Part shown: one piece after another, positions 20,807-32,609 of the stretch
Layout of the letters: each line of letters opens with the position of its first letter
Numbering within the stretch: position 1 is the first letter of the stretch
Origin: Luteimonas endophytica
GTDB lineage: Bacteria > Pseudomonadota > Gammaproteobacteria > Xanthomonadales > Xanthomonadaceae
DNA: 64,000 nt
NCBI RefSeq assembly: GCF_029887875.1
Contig: NZ_JARXRM010000043.1
Span: 58,211 to 122,210, forward strand
Reading direction: 5' to 3'
Position numbers and translations under genes: made by a program
The notes under the pieces: generated by a model
What the model was told of the DNA's origin: nothing
The model's input: the letters and a program-made list of their open reading frames with translations, nothing else
The model's database searches: none

Positions 20807-21690
20807 CCCGAAGGCGCGGCATCATTCTGGCCGGTGGCGCTGGCACGCGCCTGTATCCGATGACCACCTCGATCAGCAAACAGCTGCTGCCGGTCTACGA
20901 CAAGCCGATGATCTACTATCCGCTCGGCGTGTTGATGCTGGCCGGCATCCGCGAGGTGCTGGTCATCAATGCACCGCACGAGCAGGCCCTGTTCAAGGCA
21001 CTGCTGGGCGATGGCTCGCAGTGGGGCATGCAGATCGAATACGCACTGCAGCCGAATCCGGACGGGCTGGCGCAGGCCTATCTGATCGGGCGCGAGTTCC
21101 TCGCCGGGCGCCCGAGCTGCCTGGTGCTCGGGGACAACGTCTTCCACGGTCCCGGCCTGACCGCGCTGCTGCGCCGGGCGGACGAGCGAGGGGCCGGCGC
21201 TTCGCTGTTCGGCTACTGGGTCAGCGATCCGGAGCGCTACGGCGTCGCCGAATTCGATGGCGAGGGGCGCGTCATCGGACTCGAAGAGAAGCCTGCAGCG
21301 CCGCGATCGAACTATGCGGTGACGGGGCTGTACTTCTACGACGAACGCGCCAGCGATTTCGCCGCGACGCTCCAGCCATCCGCGCGCGGGGAACTAGAGA
21401 TTACCGATCTGAGCCGCTGCTACCTGGAAGAAGGCTCGCTGCACCTGGAGAAACTGGGGCGCGGCTACGCGTGGCTGGACACCGGTACGCCCCGTTCCCT
21501 GCTGGAGGCGGCGAACTACATCGGAACCATCGAGGCACGCCAGGGCCTGCGCGTGTGCGCGCCCGAGGAGATCGCCTGGCGCAACGGCTGGATCGGGACG
21601 GAGCAGCTGCGCGCCCTGGCGGTACCGCTCGCGAAGAGTGGCTACGGCGCGTATCTGCTGGAGCTGGCCGAACGCGGACCGGTTTCGTGA
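20803..21690 (+). CDS. rmlA: Glucose-1-phosphate thymidylyltransferase
   Basis: A 295-residue nucleotidyltransferase that makes dTDP-glucose from glucose-1-phosphate and dTTP. The N-terminus shows the signature [17 protein letters not shown], and [17 protein letters not shown] and LGDNVFHG follow. Length matches the family. Starts by ATGA overlap with rmlB and ends by GTGA overlap with rmlC. Confidence 0.96.
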   Translation: MTRRRGIILAGGAGTRLYPMTTSISKQLLPVYDKPMIYYPLGVLMLAGIREVLVINAPHEQALFKALLGDGSQWGMQIEYALQPNPDGLAQAYLIGREFLAGRPSCLVLGDNVFHGPGLTALLRRADERGAGASLFGYWVSDPERYGVAEFDGEGRVIGLEEKPAAPRSNYAVTGLYFYDERASDFAATLQPSARGELEITDLSRCYLEEGSLHLEKLGRGYAWLDTGTPRSLLEAANYIGTIEARQGLRVCAPEEIAWRNGWIGTEQLRALAVPLAKSGYGAYLLELAERGPVS

Positions 21691-22277
21691 AACTGGTCGA
21701 GACGGGATTGCCGGGATGCTTGGTCATCGAGCCCAGGGTGTTCGAGGACGCGCGCGGCAGTTTCCACGAGGCTTTCAACCTCGACGCACTGGCGGCGCAA
21801 GGTCTGGGACTTGCGTTCGTCCAGGGCAACGTCTCGACCTCGAGCGAAGGCGTGCTGCGGGGCCTGCATTACCAATGGCCCGGAGCGCAGGGCAAGTACG
21901 TCTCGGTGCTGCAGGGCGAAGCGTGGGACGTGGCGGTCGACATCCGCCGAGGTTCGCCCACGTTCGGGCGCTGGACCGCGGTGCTGCTGAGCGCGGGCAA
22001 CCGGCGGCAGTTCTGGATCCCGGAAGGGTTCGCGCATGGCTTCGTGGCACTCGCCGAGCACGTGGTGTTCACCTATCTGTGCACGTCCCCGTACGACGCC
22101 GAAGCCGACGCCGCGATCCGCTGGGACGACCCGGACCTGGCGATCGACTGGCCGGTCGCCGCGCCGCGACTGTCCGAGAAGGACGCTCGCGCGCCGCTGC
22201 TGGCCGAGATCGCAGAAGACCGCCTGCCGCGCTACGACGCGGCGGGCGCGCGAGCGCTGACGGGCGAGCCTGGGTGA
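21687..22277 (+). CDS. rmlC: dTDP-4-dehydrorhamnose 3,5-epimerase
   Basis: A 196-residue cupin-fold epimerase, third step of dTDP-rhamnose synthesis. Recognised by [29 protein letters not shown] with the catalytic His, and [13 protein letters not shown]. The start is a GTG in a GTGA overlap with rmlA; no ATG start exists in a sensible place. Slightly longer than the usual 180-185 residues because of the C-terminal tail. Confidence 0.95.
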   Translation: MKLVETGLPGCLVIEPRVFEDARGSFHEAFNLDALAAQGLGLAFVQGNVSTSSEGVLRGLHYQWPGAQGKYVSVLQGEAWDVAVDIRRGSPTFGRWTAVLLSAGNRRQFWIPEGFAHGFVALAEHVVFTYLCTSPYDAEADAAIRWDDPDLAIDWPVAAPRLSEKDARAPLLAEIAEDRLPRYDAAGARALTGEPG

Positions 22278-23194
22278 CGCGGATCCTGCTGCTCGGCGCC
22301 GGCGGGCAGCTGGGGACCGAGCTGCGCCGCAGCCTTCCGCGGCTGGGCGAACTCGTGTGCGCGACGCGCAGCGGCGCGCTTCCGGACGGAAGGCCGTGCG
22401 AGCGCATCGACCTGGAAGACGCCTCCGCCGCGGCCGGCCTGGTCGCCGGACTCGCCCCGGACGTGGTCGTCAACGCCGCGGCCTACACCGCGGTCGATCG
22501 CGCCGAGGCCGAGCCGGAGTCCGCCTACCGCGTCAACGCAGCCGCGCCCGCCGCGCTGGCCGCGGCCTGTCGCGGGCACGGCGCTCTGCTGCTGCACTAT
22601 TCGACCGACTACGTTTTCGACGGCGACACCCGCGACGCCTGGCGCGAGGACGATCCGGTCGCGCCGCTCAACGTCTACGGCGCCAGCAAGCTCGCCGGAG
22701 AACAGGCGGTCCGCGGCAGTGGAGCCCGCCATCTGGTATTGCGCACTTCCTGGGTGTATGCGGGGCATGGCCGCAATTTCCTGCGCACGATGCTGCGGCT
22801 GGCGGAGGAGGGCGCGCCGCTGCGCGTGGTCGACGACCAGTTCGGGGCCCCGACCCCGGCCGCCTGGCTCGCCGACGCCACCGCGCGGCTGCTGGCCGCC
22901 CCGCCGTCCCGATCCGGGCTCTGGCATGCCGCCGCTACCGGCTGCACCAGCTGGTACGGCTTCGCCGCGGCGATCTTCGAGCTGGCCGTGCCGCGCGGCC
23001 TGCTGAAGCGGCTGCCGGACCTGCAGGCCGTGACCACGGCGGGCTATCCCGCGGCGGCCCGCCGCCCCGCGTGCTCCTGCCTGGATACCGCGCGGATGGA
23101 GGCGGATTTCGGGATCCGGGCGCCGCAGTGGCGCGAGGCACTCGCCTCGGTGCTGGACGCGATCGCCGCGGGGCGCGGCGCCCGGCCAGGGTGA
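22274..23194 (+). CDS. rmlD: dTDP-4-dehydrorhamnose reductase
   Basis: A 306-residue SDR enzyme, last step of dTDP-L-rhamnose synthesis. The nucleotide site is LLLGAGGQLGTEL at the N-terminus, then NAAAYTAVDRAE, STDYVFDG and the YGASKLAGE catalytic motif (YxxxK). The start is a GTG overlapping the rmlC stop (GTGA), so all four rml genes are coupled by 4-nt overlaps. Confidence 0.95.
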   Translation: MTRILLLGAGGQLGTELRRSLPRLGELVCATRSGALPDGRPCERIDLEDASAAAGLVAGLAPDVVVNAAAYTAVDRAEAEPESAYRVNAAAPAALAAACRGHGALLLHYSTDYVFDGDTRDAWREDDPVAPLNVYGASKLAGEQAVRGSGARHLVLRTSWVYAGHGRNFLRTMLRLAEEGAPLRVVDDQFGAPTPAAWLADATARLLAAPPSRSGLWHAAATGCTSWYGFAAAIFELAVPRGLLKRLPDLQAVTTAGYPAAARRPACSCLDTARMEADFGIRAPQWREALASVLDAIAAGRGARPG

Positions 23195-23299
23195 ATGCGG
23201 CGCCGCCTTCGCCGGTCCCGGTCCGGCGGCCGGCTTGCCCAGCTCCGTGACCGCTGTCATACACTAGGCCCCTTTCCAGGGTCCAGACCGGAGGCAAGC

Positions 23300-23803
23300 A
23301 TGAAATTCCAGCGCATCGCACTGGCGATCGCATTGGCGGCCAGCATCGGCGCCGTCGCCGCGCAGCAGCAGCCCGCGCAACCGCAGCAGTCCGCGCAGCA
23401 ACAGCAGCCGCCGCAGCTCAGCCCCGAGCAGCAGCAGCAGCTGCAGCGCCAGGACGCGGAGATGACCCGCGCGGCGCAGCAGGTCGTGCAGATGATCGAT
23501 GCCAACCGCGTCGGCGAGGTCTGGGACATGTCGACCGAGCAGGTCAAGCGCATGGTGCCGCGCGACAGTTTCGTGCAGCAAATCACTGCCGACCGCGCGC
23601 GCCTGGGCGCGCCGGCCACCCGCGGCAACGCAGTGGTCTCCCGCTCGCAGTTCCAGGCCGGCGGCGAAGTGCCCGAAGGGCTTTACATCAACGTCGCCTT
23701 CCCGACCACCTTCGCCAACAACGCCGAACCGGTGCGCGAGCTGGTGTCGTTCCGTCTCGACGAGGACCGCGTCTGGCGGGTCTCCGGCTACAGCCTGCGC
23801 TGA
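23300..23803 (+). CDS. DUF4019 family exported protein with glutamine-rich linker
   Basis: A 167-residue protein with a signal peptide (about 1-21, KFQRIALAIALAAS...), a low-complexity Gln/Pro stretch (about 22-56) and a C-terminal DUF4019-type domain ending in RVWRVSGYSLR. Members of this group are small secreted or periplasmic proteins of unknown function in xanthomonads. The ATG at 23300 has a strong GGAGG upstream. A stem-loop follows the gene at 23828. Confidence 0.8.
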   Translation: MKFQRIALAIALAASIGAVAAQQQPAQPQQSAQQQQPPQLSPEQQQQLQRQDAEMTRAAQQVVQMIDANRVGEVWDMSTEQVKRMVPRDSFVQQITADRARLGAPATRGNAVVSRSQFQAGGEVPEGLYINVAFPTTFANNAEPVRELVSFRLDEDRVWRVSGYSLR

Positions 23804-23827
23804 GCGTCCGCCTGCCGGGACGGGCCT

Positions 23828-23851
23828 GACGGGATCCGCCGGGATCCCGTC
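23828..23851 (+). terminator. Hairpin after the DUF4019 gene, possible terminator
   Basis: A 10-bp perfect stem (GACGGGATCC / GGATCCCGTC) with a 4-nt loop starts 25 nt after the stop codon. The following TTCGTGT is a poor U-tract, so termination efficiency is doubtful. Confidence 0.45.
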
Positions 23852-23982
23852 TTCGTGTCCGGAACGGCGTCGCGGCGGGCAGGCCGCGCCCGGGCCGGCG
23901 GCCGTCGCTGGCCCCTCCACCACGCCCGCTCGCGCCCGCCCGCGCCCCATCACCGCCCCCGAATCCCGACTCCGGAGAGCCG

Positions 23983-25527
23983 ATGACCGACACGCCCGCA
24001 GCAGCCCCCCGCCGATCGGCGATCGACCGATTCCTCAACGTCGTCGAGGCCGGCGGCAACGCGCTGCCGCATCCGGCCACGCTGTTCGCGATCCTGGCGA
24101 TGGTGGTGGTCCTGCTGTCCTGGGTGTTCTCGCAGTTCGACCTCTCGGTGCAGCATCCGACCACCGGCGATCTCATCACCCCGGTCAACCTGATGAGCGT
24201 GGCCGGACTGCACCGCATCCTCACCGGCCTGGTCACCAACTTCACCAGCTTCGCGCCGCTGGGCACCGTGCTGGTTTCGCTGATCGGCATCGGTGTGGCC
24301 GAGCATTCGGGGCTCATCGGCGCCGCGCTGCGGCAGCTGGTACTGGCCGCGCCGCGCTTCCTGCTCACCCCGGTGATGGTGTTCGCGGGGGTGATGTCCA
24401 ACATGGCGAGCGAGATCGGCTATGTCCTGCTGGTGCCGCTGGCCGGCCTGGTGTTCGTCGCCGCGGGCCGGCATCCGATCCTGGGCATGGCGGCGGCGTT
24501 CGCCGGCGTCTCCGGGGGCTACTCGGCCAATCTGCTGCTGGGCACCATCGACCCGCTGCTGGCGGGGCTGTCGCAGGAGGCGGCGCGGATCATCGATCCC
24601 GACTACACGGTGAGCCCGGCGGCGAACTGGTACTTCATGATCGTCTCGACGTTCCTGGTCACCGGACTGGGCTGGTGGGTGACCGAACGGATCGTCGCGC
24701 GCCGCTTCCCGGATGCGCCACAGCAAGACGGTGGCGGCGAGATCGAGCCGATGTCGCGCGAGGAACGCCGCGGCCTGCTGTTCGCGGTGGTGGCGGCCGG
24801 GGCGCTCACCGCGCTGGTGCTGTGGGGCACGGTGCCGGCCGACGGCTTCCTGCGCAATCCGGAGGACGGCGACCTGCTCAACTCGCCGTTCCTGCAGGGC
24901 ATCGTCGCGCTGATCTTCGCCTACGGCGTGGTCGCCGGCGTGGCCTACGGCATTGGCGCCGGCACCATCAGGAGCGACGCCGACGTCATCAAGGGCATGG
25001 GCCAGAGCATGAGCACCCTGGGCGTGTACCTGGTGCTGGTGTTCTTCGCCGCGCAATTCGTGGCGTTCTTCAACTGGACCCAGCTGGGGTTGATCTTCGC
25101 CGTCAACGGTGCCGGGCTGCTGGCGCAGATGCAGCTGCCGGGCATCGTGCTGTTCGCCGGATTCATCCTGCTCACCGCCGCCGCAAACCTGTTCATGGGC
25201 TCGGCGTCCGCCAAGTGGGCGCTGATGGCGCCGGTGTTCATCCCGATGTTCATGCTGCTCGGCTATTCGCCGGAGCTGACCCAGATCGGGTACCGCATCG
25301 GCGACTCCACCACCAACATCATTTCGCCGATGATGAGCTACTTCGCCCTGATCATCGCGTTCCTGCAGCGCTACGAGCCGAAGGCCGGCATCGGGACGGT
25401 GGTGGCGGTGATGCTCCCCTACTCGGTGACGTTCCTGATCGGCTGGACCATCCTGTTTTCCATCTGGATGGCGATCGGCGCGCCGATCGGCCCGGGTTCG
25501 CCGCTGGAGTACATCCCGGCGGGCTGA
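23983..25527 (+). CDS. AbgT family transporter
   Basis: A 514-residue inner-membrane transporter of the AbgT family, with about 11-13 hydrophobic segments. Known members import p-aminobenzoyl-glutamate or export sulfonamides (MtrF type). Signature stretches seen are [13 protein letters not shown] near the N-terminus, [34 protein letters not shown], and the C-terminal [15 protein letters not shown]. No amidohydrolase abgAB partner is adjacent, so import versus drug export cannot be decided. Full length. Confidence 0.92.
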   Translation: MTDTPAAAPRRSAIDRFLNVVEAGGNALPHPATLFAILAMVVVLLSWVFSQFDLSVQHPTTGDLITPVNLMSVAGLHRILTGLVTNFTSFAPLGTVLVSLIGIGVAEHSGLIGAALRQLVLAAPRFLLTPVMVFAGVMSNMASEIGYVLLVPLAGLVFVAAGRHPILGMAAAFAGVSGGYSANLLLGTIDPLLAGLSQEAARIIDPDYTVSPAANWYFMIVSTFLVTGLGWWVTERIVARRFPDAPQQDGGGEIEPMSREERRGLLFAVVAAGALTALVLWGTVPADGFLRNPEDGDLLNSPFLQGIVALIFAYGVVAGVAYGIGAGTIRSDADVIKGMGQSMSTLGVYLVLVFFAAQFVAFFNWTQLGLIFAVNGAGLLAQMQLPGIVLFAGFILLTAAANLFMGSASAKWALMAPVFIPMFMLLGYSPELTQIGYRIGDSTTNIISPMMSYFALIIAFLQRYEPKAGIGTVVAVMLPYSVTFLIGWTILFSIWMAIGAPIGPGSPLEYIPAG

Positions 25528-25587
25528 CCGGCGCGAGCGCTTCGGGCTGCCAGCCGCAGCGCTCCTGCCCGACGCCGCCTGCGTCCG

Positions 25588-26562
25588 ATGGCCACCGACC
25601 AGCGTCCGCCCGCCATCGCCCTGATGGGGCCGACCGCCTCCGGCAAGACCGCCCTGGCGCTGGCCTGGGCGGAGCGCCTGGGCGGGGAGATCGTCAGCGT
25701 GGACTCGGCGCTGGTCTACCGCGGCCTCGACATCGGGGCCGCCAAGCCGGACCCGGCCGAACGGGCACGGATCCCCCACCATATGCTCGATCTACGCGAT
25801 CCGTGGCAGACCTATTCGGCGGCGGAGTTCGCCGAACGTGCGCATGCGGAGGTCGTGGCCATCCTCGCGCGCGGCCGGGTGCCGATCCTCGCCGGCGGCA
25901 CCGGCCTGTACTTCCGGGCGCTGCTGCAGGGCCTGTCGCCGATGCCCGCGGCCGATCCGGCGGTGCGCGCCGCGATCGCCGCCGAGGCCGCCGCGCACGG
26001 ATGGCCCGTCCTGCACGCGCGACTGGCGGAAGTCGATCCGGCCGCCGCGGCGCGGATCCGCCCCGGCGACGCCCAACGCGTCCAGCGGGCGTTGGAGGTC
26101 CACCGGATCAGCGGGCGCGGCATCAGCGACTGGCAACGCCAGCCGCGGCCGCGGGTGCGGCTGCCCTGCAGGGTCCTGAAGCTCGCGATCGCGCCGCGCG
26201 AGCGCCGGCTGCTGCACGCTCGCATCGAGCAGCGCTTCGATGCCATGCTCGCCGCGGGCTTCCTGGAAGAAGTGAGGCGGCTGCGCGCGCTGCCCGAACT
26301 CCAGGCGCATCCGGCGCCCCTCGAGTTGCCGGCGCTGCGTGCGGTCGGCTATCGCCAGGCCTGGGAGCACCTCGACGGCGCCGCCGATCGCGCCGCTTTT
26401 CGCGATCGCGCGATCTTCGCCACCCGCCAGCTGGCCAAGCGCCAGTTCACCTGGCTGCGGGGACAGCTCGACCTGCGCTGGTTCGATCCGGAAGCGGACG
26501 CGGGCCGGCTGCAGCGGGCGATCGCCGCCTTCCTGGGCCACGAGCACGGCCGGTGCCGCTGA
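25588..26562 (+). CDS. miaA: tRNA dimethylallyltransferase
   Basis: A 324-residue enzyme that transfers the dimethylallyl group to A37 of tRNAs reading UNN codons. The P-loop is [12 protein letters not shown], followed by [19 protein letters not shown] with the conserved Asp-Ser, and the DxxD-like region [14 protein letters not shown]. It lies 160 nt upstream of hfq, the conserved miaA-hfq-hflX-hflK-hflC order of gammaproteobacteria. Confidence 0.95.
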   Translation: MATDQRPPAIALMGPTASGKTALALAWAERLGGEIVSVDSALVYRGLDIGAAKPDPAERARIPHHMLDLRDPWQTYSAAEFAERAHAEVVAILARGRVPILAGGTGLYFRALLQGLSPMPAADPAVRAAIAAEAAAHGWPVLHARLAEVDPAAAARIRPGDAQRVQRALEVHRISGRGISDWQRQPRPRVRLPCRVLKLAIAPRERRLLHARIEQRFDAMLAAGFLEEVRRLRALPELQAHPAPLELPALRAVGYRQAWEHLDGAADRAAFRDRAIFATRQLAKRQFTWLRGQLDLRWFDPEADAGRLQRAIAAFLGHEHGRCR

Positions 26563-26722
26563 GTTGCGCGCCAAAACGCGACGCCGCCACGGTTTTGCGC
26601 ATGGCGCGCGCAGCGCGCGCGCCGGTTTTGTGTACCATCGGCAAGTCGCCGCCACGGGGAAACGGGCCGGGCGACGCGGCCCCCAGGGCCGCCCACAACA
26701 ATAACCAAGCTGGGGAAACACG

Positions 26723-27010
26723 ATGTCCAAGGGGCAGTCCTTGCAGGATCCTTTCCTGAATGCGTTGCGGCGCGAGCGTGTGCCGGTTTCGATCTACCTG
26801 GTCAACGGCATCAAGCTGCAGGGGACCATCGAGTCCTTCGACCAGTTCGTGGTGCTGCTGCGCAATACCGTCAGCCAGATGGTCTACAAGCACGCCATCT
26901 CCACCGTGGTGCCGGCGCGCAACGTGCGCGTGGGGCCGGGCGGCGGCCACGTGCAGGCGACGCCGGCCAACGGCGAGCCGGCCGAACAGGACGAGGAAGC
27001 GGACGCCTGA
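26723..27010 (+). CDS. hfq: RNA chaperone Hfq
   Basis: A 95-residue Sm-like hexameric RNA chaperone that pairs small RNAs with mRNAs. The Sm1 region includes [20 protein letters not shown] and [14 protein letters not shown]; the Sm2 motif [11 protein letters not shown] is intact with the Lys-His pair. The C-terminal tail is Gly/acid-rich. The ATG follows AAGCTGGGGAAAC. Confidence 0.97.
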   Translation: MSKGQSLQDPFLNALRRERVPVSIYLVNGIKLQGTIESFDQFVVLLRNTVSQMVYKHAISTVVPARNVRVGPGGGHVQATPANGEPAEQDEEADA

Positions 27011-27128
27011 ACGCGTCCGCCGGCGCCTGACCCCCGGCGGCGCCCGTCCGGCGCGCGCCGCTGCTTGATAACTCCGCCTGCGGCCCGCATGTCGAGGGTT
27101 CACATCGTGCCGCAGGAGGCGCCGCCGC

Positions 27129-28580
27129 GTGTTCGAACGCAGCCGCAAGGGCGAACACGCCCTGCTGATCCAACCCCATGCCGGTGGCCCGCCTGACCAG
27201 GACGCGCTGGAGGAATTCGCCGATCTGGCGCGTTCGGCCGGCGCCGCCGTGGCGACCCTCATGACCGCCCGCATCGACAGGCCCAACCCCGCCACCCTGA
27301 TCGGCAGCGGCAAGCTCGAGGAAGTGAAGGCCGCGGCCGATGCCAGCGGCGCCGACCTGGTCCTCATCAACCATCCGCTCAGTCCGGTGCAGGAGCGCAA
27401 CCTCGAGAAGGCGCTGGAGCGGCGGGTGGTCGACAGGACCGGCCTGATCCTCGACATCTTCGCGATGCGCGCCCGCAGCCACGAGGGCAAGCTGCAGGTC
27501 GAGCTTGCGCAGCTGCGCCACATGTCCACGCGCCTGGTGCGCGGCTGGACCCACCTGGAGCGCCAGCGCGGCGGCTCGATCGGCCTGCGGGGGCCCGGCG
27601 AGACCCAGCTCGAGACCGACCGTCGGCTGCTGCAGAAGCGCGTCGAGCAACTCCAGCGGCGCCTCGACAAGGTCGAAGTGCAGCGCACCCAGATGCGCCG
27701 CGCGCGGGTGCGCAGCGAGATGCCGCGGGTGGCCCTGGTCGGCTATACCAATGCCGGCAAGTCCACGCTGTTCAACGCTCTGACCGGCGCCGGCGCCTAT
27801 GCCGCGGACCAGCTGTTCGCGACCCTCGACCCGACCGTGCGCAAGATCGCGTTGCCCGGCGGCAACGCGGTGCTGGCCGACACGGTCGGCTTCGTCCGCG
27901 ACCTGCCGCACGAACTGGTGGCGGCGTTCCGCTCCACCCTGTCCGAGGCGCGCGAGGCCGACCTGCTGCTGCACGTGGTCGATGCCGCCGACCCGCTGCG
28001 CTCGGAACGCATCGGCCAGGTCGACGCGGTCCTGGCCGAGATCGGCGCGGGGGAGATCCCCCAGCTGCTGGTGTACAACAAGATCGATCGTCTGCCGGTG
28101 GCGCGCGGCGGCGCCGGAGGCCCCGGCGACGGCGCTCCCTGGGATGGACCGGTCGCGAAGCGAGCGCGCGCCGTCGAGCGTCCCGGCGAGGCGCCGTCCG
28201 GCTCCGCCGCCACGGACGCCGGCCCGCACGGCGAGGGCGGCTCCATGGCTCCGCGCCACGACCGCCCCCACGGTGCCGCCGTGGACGAGCCGGGCCGCGA
28301 ACGGGTCTGGATCTCGGCCCGCGACGGCGCAGGCCTGGAGCTGTTGCGCGACGCGCTGACCGCGCACCTCGGGCTGCGCCGGCTGGTCGCCGAGCTGGCG
28401 CTACCCTCCAGTGCCGGGCGTCTGCGCGCCCGCCTGCACGAGCTGGACGCGGTGCGCGGCGAGACCCAGGACGAGCATGGCTGGCGGCTGCGCATCGATC
28501 TGGCGCACGCCGATGCCGCGCGGCTGGCGGCGCAGGCCGACGGGGCGCCGCTGCGCCCGCTCCTCGACGCCCCTGCCTGA
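27129..28580 (+). CDS. hflX: Ribosome-associated GTPase HflX with extended G4-G5 insertion
   Basis: A 483-residue HflX GTPase that splits stalled ribosomes under stress. The N-terminal HflX domain has PNPATLIGSGKLEEVK; the linker has GGSIGLRGPGETQLETD; the G domain has GYTNAGKSTLFNALTG, DTVGFVRDLPHELVAAF, NKID (317-320) and SARDG (396-400). Between NKID and SARDG lie about 75 residues, roughly 45 more than in E. coli HflX, of Gly/Pro/Ala/Arg-rich sequence. The start is a GTG with CAGGAGG upstream. Follows hfq in the conserved order. Confidence 0.93.
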   Translation: MFERSRKGEHALLIQPHAGGPPDQDALEEFADLARSAGAAVATLMTARIDRPNPATLIGSGKLEEVKAAADASGADLVLINHPLSPVQERNLEKALERRVVDRTGLILDIFAMRARSHEGKLQVELAQLRHMSTRLVRGWTHLERQRGGSIGLRGPGETQLETDRRLLQKRVEQLQRRLDKVEVQRTQMRRARVRSEMPRVALVGYTNAGKSTLFNALTGAGAYAADQLFATLDPTVRKIALPGGNAVLADTVGFVRDLPHELVAAFRSTLSEAREADLLLHVVDAADPLRSERIGQVDAVLAEIGAGEIPQLLVYNKIDRLPVARGGAGGPGDGAPWDGPVAKRARAVERPGEAPSGSAATDAGPHGEGGSMAPRHDRPHGAAVDEPGRERVWISARDGAGLELLRDALTAHLGLRRLVAELALPSSAGRLRARLHELDAVRGETQDEHGWRLRIDLAHADAARLAAQADGAPLRPLLDAPA

Positions 28581-28754
28581 GCGCCGGCTGCGCCATCGTC
28601 GCACCGGCCGGCGCGGCAGGCGGATGCGCCGCCGAGCGCCACCCCGGAGGCCCGGCGCGCTTGCCTTCGGGCACCACGGCCCGCACCTTGTAGAATGTGC
28701 GTCCCCACGCCGGCCCCGGCCGCCGCGCGGGGCGATTCCCAGATTGGAGCAGGC

Positions 28755-29879
28755 ATGGCCTGGAACATTCCCGGCAAGAAGAACAACGGTGGGTCGGGCG
28801 GCGGCGGCCGCAGTCCCTGGAAGCCGACCGGCGGCGGTCGCGGCGGCGGAGGCGGCGCCTTCGACGGCATCCTCGACCTGCTCCGGCGCCTGCCCGGCGG
28901 TGGCGGCGGCGGTCCGCTGCGCTGGATCGCCATCGCCCTGGTGGTGTGGCTGCTCTTCAGCTCCTTCGTGCTGATCGGCGAACAGCAGCGCGGTGTGGTG
29001 CTGCGCTTCGGCCAGGCCGCGCGGGTGATGCAGCCCGGTCCGAATTTCAAGGCGCCGTGGCCGATCGAGCGGGTGATCAAGGTCAACGCCACCAGCATCC
29101 GCACCTTCAGCAACACGGTGCCGGTGCTGACCCGCGACGAGAACATCGTGGTGGTCTCGCTCAACGTGCAGTACCGCGTCGGCGATCCCGAGGTGTACTT
29201 GTTCGGTACCCGCGACGCCGAGCGCGTGCTCGAGCAGGTGGCGCAGGGGGTGGTGCGCGAGCAGGTCGGCCGCTCCGACCTGGACACCGTGCTCGGCGCC
29301 CGCGGCCCGCTTTCGGCGATCGCGAAGAAGCAGCTGCAGGATTCGCTGGACATCTACCGCACCGGACTGATCGTCACCGAGCTCAATCTCCAGGACGCGC
29401 GTCCGCCCGAGGAGGTCAAGCCCGCCTTCGACGCCGTCAACAGCGCCCAGCAGGTGCAGGAGAGCCTGGTCAACGAGGCGCGCGCCTACGCCGCCAAGAT
29501 CGTGCCGGAGGCGCGCGGCGAGGCCGCCCGCACCCGCACCGTGGCCGAGGGCTACAAGACCGCGTCGATCGCCCGCGCCAGCGGCGATGCCGCGCGTTTC
29601 ACGCTGCTGCTGGACGAATACCGCAATGCGCCCGAGGTGACCCGCAAGCGCCTGTGGCTGCAGACGCTGGAGCAGGTGCTGGCCGACAACCGCAAGGTCG
29701 TCGGCGGCGACGGCCGCCAGCTGATCTACGTGCCCATGGCCGGGCAGGGCAACGGTGGCGGCAACCCGCCGGTGCTGCCTGCCGAGGTGCTCTCGCCGAG
29801 CGTCGGCGCCACCCGCGAGCAGCCCAGCCGCACCCAGACGACCCCGCGGCCCACCCGTGGCGAAGGAGGTACGCGATGA
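28755..29879 (+). CDS. hflK: FtsH protease modulator HflK
   Basis: A 374-residue SPFH/band-7 membrane protein that forms the HflKC complex around FtsH. A Gly-rich cytoplasmic N-terminus (about 1-55) precedes one transmembrane helix (about 57-78, IAIALVVWLLFSSFVLI). The band-7 domain begins EQQRGVVLRFGQ, and a helical C-terminus follows, with Gly/Pro-rich ends. The ATG at 28755 has TTGGAGC upstream. The stop overlaps the hflC start. Confidence 0.95.
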   Translation: MAWNIPGKKNNGGSGGGGRSPWKPTGGGRGGGGGAFDGILDLLRRLPGGGGGGPLRWIAIALVVWLLFSSFVLIGEQQRGVVLRFGQAARVMQPGPNFKAPWPIERVIKVNATSIRTFSNTVPVLTRDENIVVVSLNVQYRVGDPEVYLFGTRDAERVLEQVAQGVVREQVGRSDLDTVLGARGPLSAIAKKQLQDSLDIYRTGLIVTELNLQDARPPEEVKPAFDAVNSAQQVQESLVNEARAYAAKIVPEARGEAARTRTVAEGYKTASIARASGDAARFTLLLDEYRNAPEVTRKRLWLQTLEQVLADNRKVVGGDGRQLIYVPMAGQGNGGGNPPVLPAEVLSPSVGATREQPSRTQTTPRPTRGEGGTR

Positions 29880-30742
29880 GACCCGCCACCCTGATTCCGG
29901 TGCTGGTCGTCCTGCTCTTGCTGGGCCTGATGGGTTCGGTGTACGTGGTGCGCGAGGGCCAGGTCGGCCTGGTGCTGCACCTGGGCCGCGTCGCCCGCAC
30001 CGACATCGGCCCGGGGCTGCATTTCAAATGGCCGCTGATCGAGAGTGCGCGGGTGTTCGACCGCCGTTTCAACGCCCTGGATTTCTCGCCCGAGCGCTAC
30101 CTGACCTCGGAGCGCAAGGACGTCAGCGTCGACTTCGTGGCGATCGTCTACATCGAGGACGTCGGCGACTTCTACCGCGCCACCGCGGGCGACGAGGCCA
30201 ATGCCAGCGACCGCCTGGCGCCGATCATCAAGGACTCGTTGCGCAACGAGATCAATGCCCGCACCCTGACCCAGCTGGTCTCGGGCGACCGCAGCGAGGT
30301 GATCGCCCGGCAGCTCGAGTCGATCAACAAGGGCGCCGAGAACCTCGGCATGCGCATCATCGACATCCGCCTCAAGCAGATCGACCTGCCGACCGACAGC
30401 GAAGTGATCAGCCAGGTCTACAACCGCATGCGCGCCGAACGCAACCAGGTGGCAGCGCGCCTGCGCGCCGAGGGCGAGGAACAGGCGCGGCAGATCCGCG
30501 CCACCGCCGACCGCGACCAGGCGGTGATCCTGGCCGAGGCCGAGCGCGACGCGCAGACCCTGCGCGGCGAGGGCGATGCCGAGGCCACCCGCATCTACGG
30601 CGAGGCCGCCAACCGCGACCCGGCGTTCTTCGCCTTCCAGCGCAGCCTGGAGGCGTACCGCGCCTCCTTCGAGGACGGCAATGCGGTGATCGTGCTCGAG
30701 CGCGACGATCCGTTCCTGCAGTACATGCGCAGCGATCGATGA
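29876..30742 (+). CDS. hflC: FtsH protease modulator HflC
   Basis: A 288-residue SPFH protein, partner of HflK. The N-terminal membrane helix is VLVVLLLLGLMGSVYVV (about 9-25), followed by REGQVGLVLHLGRV and a long charged helix (about 180-240, QVAARLRAEGEEQARQIRA). Starts with an ATGA overlap with hflK and AAGGAGGT nearby. Confidence 0.95.
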   Translation: MRPATLIPVLVVLLLLGLMGSVYVVREGQVGLVLHLGRVARTDIGPGLHFKWPLIESARVFDRRFNALDFSPERYLTSERKDVSVDFVAIVYIEDVGDFYRATAGDEANASDRLAPIIKDSLRNEINARTLTQLVSGDRSEVIARQLESINKGAENLGMRIIDIRLKQIDLPTDSEVISQVYNRMRAERNQVAARLRAEGEEQARQIRATADRDQAVILAEAERDAQTLRGEGDAEATRIYGEAANRDPAFFAFQRSLEAYRASFEDGNAVIVLERDDPFLQYMRSDR

Positions 30743-30927
30743 GCGACCTGTGGGCCGCCCTCTGCCTGGTGGCGGTGCTGGAGGGCCTGGTGCTGTTCGT
30801 CGCGCCGCGCGGCTGGAAGCGCGCCGCCGAGCAGATGCTGGCGATGCCCGACCGCCAGCTGCGGATCGTCGGCGGCGTCGTGCTGGCGGCCGGCGCGCTG
30901 GCCCTGTTCCTGGTCCGCGGTGGTTGA
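30739..30927 (+). CDS. DUF2065 small membrane protein (YjeT-like)
   Basis: A 62-residue protein with two hydrophobic helices (about 4-24 and 40-60) and the family segment FVAPRGWKRAAEQMLAMPD. DUF2065 genes commonly follow hflC; the function is unknown. Coupled to hflC by an ATGA overlap. Confidence 0.88.
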   Translation: MSDLWAALCLVAVLEGLVLFVAPRGWKRAAEQMLAMPDRQLRIVGGVVLAAGALALFLVRGG

Positions 30928-32598
<1,671 letters not shown>

Positions 32599-32609
32599 GG
32601 AGGCGGTGC

